In this document: in pieces, positions 55,001-61,700 of the stretch
Position numbering within the stretch: position 1 is the first letter of the stretch
How the letters are laid out: each line of letters opens with the position of its first letter
Source of the DNA: Axinella damicornis
Taxonomy: Eukaryota > Porifera > Demospongiae > Axinellida > Axinellidae
Length of the DNA stretch: 64,000 nucleotides
NCBI GenBank assembly: GCA_963931865.1
Contig: OZ007506.1
Location: forward strand, 3,592,926-3,656,925
Reading direction: 5' to 3'
Translations under genes and position numbers: made by a program
Notes under the pieces: model-generated
The model's input: the letters and a program-made list of their open reading frames with translations, nothing else
Told to the model about the DNA's origin: nothing
Database searches by the model: none

Positions 55001-55305
55001 ACCATGTCACAGTAGTGAACCAGAAAGACAATAGTCAAGTACATGGAAGCCAAGTTGCGACTTACATCTCAATTAGTGTGGCTTTTCTGACATTCCTGGG
55101 AATTCTTCTCTGCCATATCTACCTTCAAATCAAATCCAAAATGCGGAGGTATGAGTTGAATACCTATCAGATACATCGCCATGCCAATAGAGGAAATTTG
55201 CAGCCTGAGAATCAAGATCTGGGAAATCAGCCACTAGTTGCTCCAACAAGAAGCTTTGTTCAACTTCGTGAACCACTGGACTTGCTTGACACAGACATCC
55301 CATGA
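49084..55305 (+). CDS. Giant beta-helix multi-TM receptor-like protein 1
   Basis: One coding exon of 2073 residues from the Met conserved with copy 2. In-frame ATGs at 49060 and 49033 are possible, but 49033 precedes a probable splice acceptor. Signal peptide MVVAAKLHLAGTVILLGVLF then LSAAHS. Next is a head with YYVRPTS..CPHSPDPCLTLTEY, then about 1500 residues of right-handed beta-helix repeats like those of Pmp/pectin-lyase-fold proteins (GGGIYA, FxxNSA). A block at about 50081-50870 has nine near-identical 27-30 residue rungs (TTVNMNENTTFIHNSA). A Cys-rich stretch (CDFNRTGLLCSQCREGES..C..C) precedes about nine TM segments from residue 1670, with the signature ETCFYNGMDTFVKTCLQFAFP and NTIPVLATLFFLSYAKILR, then a short polar tail. 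It is a cell-surface protein; ligand unknown. N-x-S/T sites are very dense. Sponges have many relatives (from memory), but no function is known. Confidence 0.9.
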   Translation: MVVAAKLHLAGTVILLGVLFLSAAHSATYYVRPTSTNATCPHSPDPCLTLTEYGRNHDQHFNASDIELKLLPGIHVLEVSFAVANIRHVKLLGNSNSTEVLCTDDVGIVFENVSGLTIDGLMFTSCGRHRSSPVRYVPTSLDLYGLFVDSVQHTMIANCTFQNSPSTALAVVNSSAVLENTSFLGNGKILSERCSASPNSNLCRVLGGGMLVAKSSLNFTGTTLFARNIAYRGGGICIENISTVIFSGTSTFTNNSVWNGDSGGGIAVQDNSILTLIGTNTFVSNSVSSRYSNSGGGGISAQDNSTLTLSGTNTFVRNSISSHYGNGGGVYARYHTTVNMNGNTTFTHNSAPNGGGLCAHYHTTVSMNENTTFVYNSAYIGGAINVRQDRSTVNMNENTTFIHNSAVMYGGGIYAQDSTTVNMNENTTFIYNSAYNGGGGIYAKDYTTVNMNENTTFIHNSATDHVGGGGICAQDHTTVNMNGDTTFTYNSAVDGGGIYAFSHTTVNMKENTTFIHNSAYNGGGIYASYYTTVNMKENTTFTHNSAATSGGGVFAEGYTTVNMNENTNFIHNSAASAGGGINAQSHTILNMTGMSIFISNFGRDGGGIHATQNSAIYLKGNNSFRRNRAGNHGGGISMEVSSTLTIHEDSIQTFPDSANFVSNSARRGGAIYSSSSEIKVSAICKISNNSALLDGGGVYSDHSTLWFGNSCLNNLTCSPSSTSFVSNSARRGGAIYSIFSEIKLSSAASKISNNSAQLDGGGVYSDSSIFCFGNCTLNNNQAQIGAGIYLDNSTMNMTGYNHVEENVAVFYGAGIYTQRTLLTLTGNNDFRCNTAMREGGGIYAIASSTLDFNGNITFTDSVANVSGGAVWLENSILKLDSYTSFRNCGAAYEGGAIIAYDSHVKANGKSTFISNSATRGGAISVRWSSLQFYSGSELEVLNNSAVTGGGIFSDNSTLEFNENCTFMANLADYSGAGMYVARSIVRFFGNCYFQANQATENGGGIYARENSQVILCGVNNFENNSAERGGGVGLEDSTLKDEASNHASCFTYLYSTHRVTVNSFNTNHAATIGGGIFAMNGTLNLQGKNLFSGNTAIRTGGGVYAFDSSLHLPGDITFSNNSAVQYGGGLAAVLCKSVSMSGSTNMKWNSAYSGGAMYVDDSTVHIDGKNCFHDNMARAEGGVIHVTKSRVTLNGTNTFETNMAQERGGSIFTTCSDLIFTGNNLFQLSISRQGAAICASHSDLTFQGNTMFLNNTATHGGAIQVLLNSKLVFANSSHHTRIANELFCTGQTNGQSRSKNGDGIVNCIPQGSSFVRNTAFQGGAAYFDQSSKLYLDPASPLQFKGNAANESGGAIYVADVVGQHVHGLSSPFRNECFFHILMGQQSTHLDLQLSFQNNSARKRGSVLYGGLLNKCDFSSVMPHSNTTSAVDIFSRFILNDNEHSKMSPISSDPTEVCFCSNNRTKCEEKTQHKSVFAGQRFDVSVLAVDQANEAIPAIFHADLNNENRSYIIANQCTQKEYTFTSANYVNQITLYPSRVSGETVELTVNITLKDCPPGFQLLNSSSKCECDPRLQQYTDDCDINKQAILRTGHGAGNFWVGVSDNNGTYDGLILHGNCPLNYCTRSKKYIQLNDSSEQCDFNRTGLLCSQCREGESSILGSPKCRQCDNQHLFLLVVFAIAGVTLVLLLFLLNLTVAAGTIHGLIFYANIIASNHHIFLPQDQSIIFTVFISWLNLDFGIETCFYNGMDTFVKTCLQFAFPLYVWTLVGALVYISRHSLLVSKLLGTNTIPVLATLFFLSYAKILRIILVALSLTSLHYPSGEEIVWLYDASIPISWYIPLAVVAVLFLLFLFLPYTFLLLLGQWLRTKSDFWVLSWANNLYVKDFLDAYHAPYQLKHRYWTGLLLLLRCGLYLVFAFNVSGESSTNLLAISLAVLGVTVILLFTGSVYKNWGLNVLEISFIVNLGILAAATYHVTVVNQKDNSQVHGSQVATYISISVAFLTFLGILLCHIYLQIKSKMRRYELNTYQIHRHANRGNLQPENQDLGNQPLVAPTRSFVQLREPLDLLDTDIP
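50081..50870 (+). repeat. In-frame rung repeats of receptor 1 (9 units + 1 degenerate)
   Basis: Units of 81-90 bp coding TTVNMNENTTFIHNSA plus a glycine-rich turn (GGGIYA). DNA identity between neighbouring units is high (ACCACTGTGAACATGAATGA recurs). Each carries an N-x-T sequon. The tenth unit (TILNMTGMSIFISNF) is diverged and shared with copy 2. Confidence 0.9.
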
Positions 55306-55581
55306 AATCACCGATATAGATAGAATTGTTAAATAGAAGGACAAATAGCTAGTAACATCAATGATTAGTTGCACTTCTATTATCAGTTTTGCTTGAGAAG
55401 ACTCCATGCATAGTTAACTGAATGCTGTTTAACAGCTAGTGATGGCTATCTTGGTTGCTTATTAGTTGCTTGTCTGTTGTGACTTAGCATGTAATTGCTC
55501 AATGCTGTTTAAAGTTATTACTGTTCATTAGTTAATTTTCCAGCTGTCATTATGTCTTGGAACAGCATGCACTGGGTGGGT

Positions 55582-55626
<45 letters not shown>

Positions 55627-57031
55627 GTCTGGGCATGGGCCTATACGTTGAGTTGTCCCCAGTATGGAATGTTGACCTGACGAATCAGTAACACTGACAT
55701 CATGGAAATGATTTCTTTCCAGGTATTCAGTATCGCCAGCGACTAGATATAGCAAATCTCTGTGCTGTGCTGTGTTACCCAAAGTGTTTCACAAAAGGTG
55801 AGGAGAGAAACCAGCAGGTCGATTGTAATCGTATGCGTGGTATCACAGTTGCCTGCTAATTACCCACACATAATAATTTTTGCATTCCGTCAGGACAACT
55901 CAAATCAAGGCATGTGCCCAGACCCTTCCCGTGGGAATGCAAAGGGTCTGGTTCTGAGACTAAGATCACCAGTCATCTCAGAGGGTCAGAGGGGCCTATA
56001 TACTTTGTATAGGCATTTTAGAATGTGTCAATACAGAGAAATGCATTACATAATGATCTCCATAGTAACCTGTTGATGGGAGTGTGGCACAATGCTATGG
56101 TAACCATAATTGCTGTGCTTTGCAAGTTCTTTGAAACAGCACTATGTAATGGCTAATTCATACGCATCTTGGAATCCCAGATATACACAACATCTGATGA
56201 TAAGGCCTCTGTTACATACAGTTGTTACATTGTTGTTTCTGCTCCACCGCCAGCATCCATATTTCAGTGCAGCATGAACTTACCATTATGACACAATTTT
56301 GCACAATTAATTATGATGTCATAGCATTCCCTAGTCCTTGTTGTAGCTTTTGCTATGAACGCCTGCACTTTGTGTTGTCTGTAGCACAAGCTGAAGTGGT
56401 AGGCTTGCGTTTGTGTGTGCGCACATGTGCATGCCTGCGTTTGTGCTGTATTACTGTCAGCCTTGCATTATGAAAGTAAGTGACATTAATTATGACATAA
56501 TGAGTAAAGAATACCACCTGCCCACATCCTGAGGGAGAGTACCTGTGGGGCAGAACCACTATCAGGGGCCTAAGGAATTCAAGATATAATGTATACATGG
56601 TACGGGCACAAAAACATACAGGCAAGAAAGTGGGAGTGAATGCGTTGGGTGTATAAAGTGGAAACACTAGAGCAGAGCTGGGGAGAGTACATAGTGCTGC
56701 TACAGGTCACACAGACAACCCAATACAGATATCACACTCTAACATGCACTATTCCACTGGTCACCACACACCTTCTTGATTTTTGGTTGCAAACTTTTAT
56801 ACACATCACTAAAATAATAGCTGGCTAGCTAGCATAATTTTATGTAGATGTTACATTTACCTGCTAGCTATATCTGTATTTCCTTTTCTGAAAGGAAAAC
56901 CATTATAGGTCAAGTTACATACTTACTTACGTAAGATGTTGGTCAAAGGATTTTAAGGGATGAAGTGTCTGGATTCTACCAAACAACATTCAGGGAATGA
57001 TACAGATGGACACACTAGGAATCCACTGAGT
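55306..57031. other. Intergenic between receptor 1 and the pseudogene; no gene seen
   Basis: Contains the poly-G tract at 55582-55625 and GACCCTTCCCGTGGGAATGC AAAGGGTCTG (about 55920-55952, small hairpin). ATGATCTCCATAGTAACCTGTTGATG at about 56053 matches about 44698 (GATCTCCATAGTAACCTGTT). No exon recognised. Confidence 0.5.
55582..55625. repeat. Homopolymer G tract (44 G)
   Basis: Uninterrupted 44-G run, the longest in the window, about 280 bp after the stop codon of receptor 1. Confidence 0.9.
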
Positions 57032-57170
57032 ACACATTCCACAGTGAGAGGAAATGAGCCCTGCATGCTCAGTGCATGTTACTTCTCCCTTTGCAGTGGC
57101 ATTTCTATCATTAGTGAGGTAGATCGAGCATAAGAAAGGCTCTTACAGCAATGTAGTTATGTAGCTTCAT

Positions 57171-58103
57171 GATGGTGTCAAGTAAACGTAATGCATTCTT
57201 TAACTGTTGCTGAATGTGTTCGTTGTGCACGTAGTTCTATTTGCAACCAATCATTCGTTTGATCAAGTTACTGGTAGTCTAAGAGAGTCTGGTTGGACAG
57301 TAACACCTGTTCTGAAGAAAGATGTTGTGAAGCAGGACAGCAAAATTAGCTAGCTATATCAAAGTCACAGCCATTGCCTAGAGTAGACCTGTCTATGAAT
57401 TTGGTTGTTCCCTACCTGCAATATAATGCCTCTGATGAAGCTATCATTGAACGAAAGAGGGAGTTCTTGACTGCCATACAAAGGAACCTAAAGGTCAGTC
57501 ATGTTCACATCCTTACAACTAATGCTCATGAAATGCTGCAGCATTTTAATCAATCAAACCAAGCTGATTGTTTCCGAATTGAATAGCATAGACTCTATCG
57601 ATGCGAGCAAGAGCGCATGTTTACATCATTGCTCTTGATGCGAGAGACGTACTCTTTTCACTGCATCTCAAAGAATTTAGTTGATAAAGATGTGGTGATT
57701 GCCAATGCATGCAGACATTTCCTTGGAGGTGACTTTGGATCCTATGGTGCTATCTAATCGCAACATCACGCATATTATGCCCTCACTAGACGAATTGTTC
57801 GGGAAGAGAAGGAAAAGTGCGGTGAAACCGATTTGTGTGATGGTGGAGCACCATTACATGACACCATTTTGTTTCACTTCACTGAGCCACTGCCCATCAG
57901 AGAAAGCTTTGAAGCACTTGGAGATAAAATTGCCTAGCCCGGGAATGGAGAATGTCTTGATGTTGGTGTTTCACATCAGCTGAATCATTGCTCACTAAAT
58001 CCCTGCACCATTCTGCACCTTTATTGTAGTAATAAAATGAATGAACCATGTCCACTATAGTGGCCTGGCTCCACCCTGGCTCCCTTTACTGAGAAGCTTG
58101 TGT
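57171..58103 (+). pseudogene. Glycosyltransferase-like gene, broken copy 3
   Basis: Starts with the same ATGATGGTGTCAAGTAAACG as copy 2 and shares its upstream block (57032-57170). An extra T/A near 57200 shifts the frame inside the TM segment and a TGA follows. Further small indels occur near 57275, 57350, 57500 and 57550; a foreign piece of about 50 bp lies at 57590-57645; and GSHDTF and FHLHCS are damaged. Two remnants stay open (57374-57586 and 57699-57983). It matches copy 2 more than copy 1 in its first 40 bases. Non-functional. Confidence 0.88.
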
Positions 58104-58746
58104 GCCAATACATTCTGCACTTGCAACGTGCAGATATAGAGAAAATAACCCACAGGCACAGCAATAGATGGTTGGGGGGGAGAACACTGGTGGCGAAGTA
58201 CGGAGGCACGCAGCGGCCGCAAAACAGCCGTGGGGTGTTGATCAGTATTTATATTTCGGAAATATTTCACCCAGGCACGATTTTCGGTTATCAGGAAGCC
58301 CTCTCGTAGCATCTCCGCATACTTTGAATGCTGTTGCTTCTGCAGGGGACATTAGCTAACTTTGACTGACTGACTGACTACACAATAAACTGCTGCTAGA
58401 GGTAAGTCTTGACTCACAGTTGATAGCTAGATCAAAGAACTGACTCTACATAGGCAGTGTACATTCATTTAGTCTACGTACGTTTTTTTTCTAGGGTGGT
58501 GTTGGGGGGGGGGGGGGGGGGCTGGAAAAGAGCTAGATTACCTCTTCAGCATTAATATTGCCAAGCACCTAGCACGATTGAAGAACCCAATTGTGCAGTG
58601 TAGTCAGGTCACAATAATTTTGTGTGTATAATTACATTGATCTGTCACACTTGTAGTCAACAGACTTCACTAACAATTATGATTGAGTGTATTCAGTATT
58701 CACGTACCTTTTACAGGGAAACATAACAAAGCTGGAAGTAGGTGAC
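58104..58746 (+). promoter_or_regulatory. Upstream region and likely 5' UTR exon/intron of beta-helix receptor 2
   Basis: A donor CTAGAGGTAAGTC (GT at 58402) and an acceptor ACCTTTTACAG (ending 58717) frame a short intron containing an 18-G run (58504-58521). The last 90 bp resemble those before receptor 1 (TGTAGTCAACAGA..TTCACTAAC). The TGACTGACTGACTGAC near 58365 is a short tandem repeat. Confidence 0.5.
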
Positions 58747-61700
58747 ATGATCGTTTCAGCAAAACTTCATTTGGCTGGGACTGTGTTTCTATTGGGCGTT
58801 CTCTTCCTGTCTGCTGCTCATTCCGTTACTTATTATGTGAGACCTACCTCAGCCAATGCCACATGCCCACATTCTCCGGATCCTTGCCTGACCCTCACTG
58901 AGTATGGACGAAACTACGACCAACACTTCAATGCTTCAGATATCGAACTGAAACTCCTGCCAGGCATTCACGTTCTTGAGGTGAGCTTTGCTGTGGCAAA
59001 CATTCGACATGTCAAACTCCTGGGAAACTCAAATTCAACTGAAGTTTTATGCACAGATGAAGTCGGCATTGTATTTGAAAATATTTCTGGATTGACAATA
59101 GATGGGTTGATGTTTACTTCTTGTGGGAGACATCGCTCGTCACCGGTACGATATGTTCCAACTTCTCTTGATCTCTATGGCTTGTTCGTTGACTCAGTAC
59201 AGCACACCATGATCGCAAACTGCACCTTTCAGAATAGCCCTTCCACTGCATTGGCAGTAGTTAACAGTAGTGCAGTTCTAGAAAACACTAGCTTCCTTGG
59301 CAACGGTAAAATATTGTCGGAAAGATGCTCAGCCTTGCCGAATTCTAACCTATGTCGTGTTTTAGGAGGTGGAATGCTTGTAGCCAAGAGTAGTCTCAGC
59401 TTTACTGGTACCACCCTGTTTGCAAGGAACATAGCTTATAGGGGTGGTGGCATCTGCATCGAAAATATCAGCACTGTTATCTTCGGTGAAATCAGCACGT
59501 TCACCAACAACTCTGTATGGGATGGTGACAGTCGTGGTGGGATCGCTGTACAAGATAATAGCATTCTGACTCTCAGCAGAACCAACACTTTTGTCAGCAA
59601 TTCTGTTTCCAGTCGGTATAGTAACAGTGGAGGTGGTGGAATCTATGTACAAGATAATAGCACTCTGACTCTCAGTGGAACGAACACTTTTGTCAGCAAT
59701 TCTGCTTCCAGTCAGTATGGTAATGGTGGAGGGATCTATGCACAGGACCATACCACTGTGAACATGAATGGGGATACCACTTTCACACACAACTCAGCAG
59801 CTAGCGGTGGTGGGATCTGTGCACGGGACCATACCACTGTGAACATGAATGACAATACCACTTTCATACACAACTCAGCAGCTACTAGTGGTGGTGGTGG
59901 GATCTATGCATCCTACTATACCACTGTGAACATGAATAGGGATACTACTTTCACACACAACTCAGCAGCTACTAGTGGCGGTGGTATCTATGCAAAGGAC
60001 TTTACCACTGTGAACATGAAGGAGAATACCACTTTCATACACAACTCAGCAATTAATGGTGGTGGTGGTGGGATCTCTGCATCCTACTATACCACTGTGA
60101 ACATGAATGAGAATACCACTTTTATAGACAACTCAGCAGCTACTAGCGGTGGTGGGATCTCTGCATCCTACTATACCACTGTGAACATGAATGAGAATAC
60201 CACTTTCATACACAACTCAGCAATTAATGGTGGTGGTGGTGGGATCTCTGCATCCTACTTTACAACTGTGAACATGAATGAGAATACCACTTTCATACAC
60301 AACTCAGCATATATTGGTGATGGTGGTGGGATCTCTGCATCCTACTATACCACTGTAAACATGAATGAGAATACCACTTTTATAGACAACTCAGCAGTTA
60401 GGGGTGGTGGGATCTATGCATGGTACCATATCACTGTGAACATGAATGACAATACCAATTTCATACACAACCCAGCAGCTACTAGCGGTGGTGGGATCTA
60501 TGCATCCTACTATACCACTGTGAACATGAATGACAATACCACTTTCATACACAACTCAGCAGCTAGTGGTGGTGGTGGGATCAAAGCACGGAGTCATACC
60601 ATTCTGAACATGACTGGTACGAGCACTTTCATATCCAATTTTGGGCAAAATGGTGGAGGAATTCTTGCTACTCAAAATTCCACTGTCTATCTGACATTTT
60701 CTGATTCTGCAAACTTTGTATCAAATTCAGCAAGGAGAGGTGGGGCAATTTATTCAAGTTCCTCAAAAATCAAAGTAAGTGCCATCTGCAAAATGTCTAA
60801 CAATTCAGCTCTTCTTGATGGTGGTGGGGTATACTCAGACCACAGCACTCTCTGGTTTGGAAACAGCTGTCTCAACAATCTGACCTGCAGTCCCAGTTCA
60901 ACAAGCTTTGTATCCAATTCAGCATGGAGGGGTGGGGCAATTTATTCAAGTTCCTCAGAAATCAAAGTAAGTGCCATCTGCAAAATTTCTAACAATTCAG
61001 CTCTTCTTGATGGTGGTGGGGTATACTCAGACCACAGCACTCTCTTGTTTGGAAACAGCTGTCTCAACTATCTGACCTGCAGTCCCAGTTCTACAAGCTT
61101 TGTATCCAATTCAGCAAGGAGGGGTGGGGCAATTTATTCTATTTTCTCAGAAATCAAACTAAGTAGTGCTGTCTCCAAAATCTCAAACAATTTAGCTCAG
61201 CTTGATGGTGGAGGGGTGTATTCAGACAGCAGCATTTTCTGTTTTGGAAACTGCACTCTCAACAACAACCAAGCACAAATCGGTGCAGGCATTTACTTAG
61301 ACAATAGCACAATGAACATGACAGGATACAATCATGTTGAGGGAAATGTGGCCGTCGTTTATGGTGCAGGGATCTATACACAAAGGACTTTGTTGACTCT
61401 CACTGGAAACAATGCATTTCGACGTAATACAGCCATGAGAGAGGGAGGGGGGATCTATGCCATTGCAAGCAGTACACTGGACTTCAGTGGTAACATCACT
61501 TTCATGGACAGTGTGGCAAATGTTAGTGGTGGAGCTGTGTGGTTGGAAAACAGCATTCTGAAACTGGACAGCTACACCTCTTTCAGAAACTGTGGAGCAG
61601 CATATGAAGGTGGAGCAATAATTGCATACGACAGCCACGTGAAAGCAAATGGAAAAAGCACATTTATATCCAACTCTGCAACAAGAGGTGGAGCAATCAG

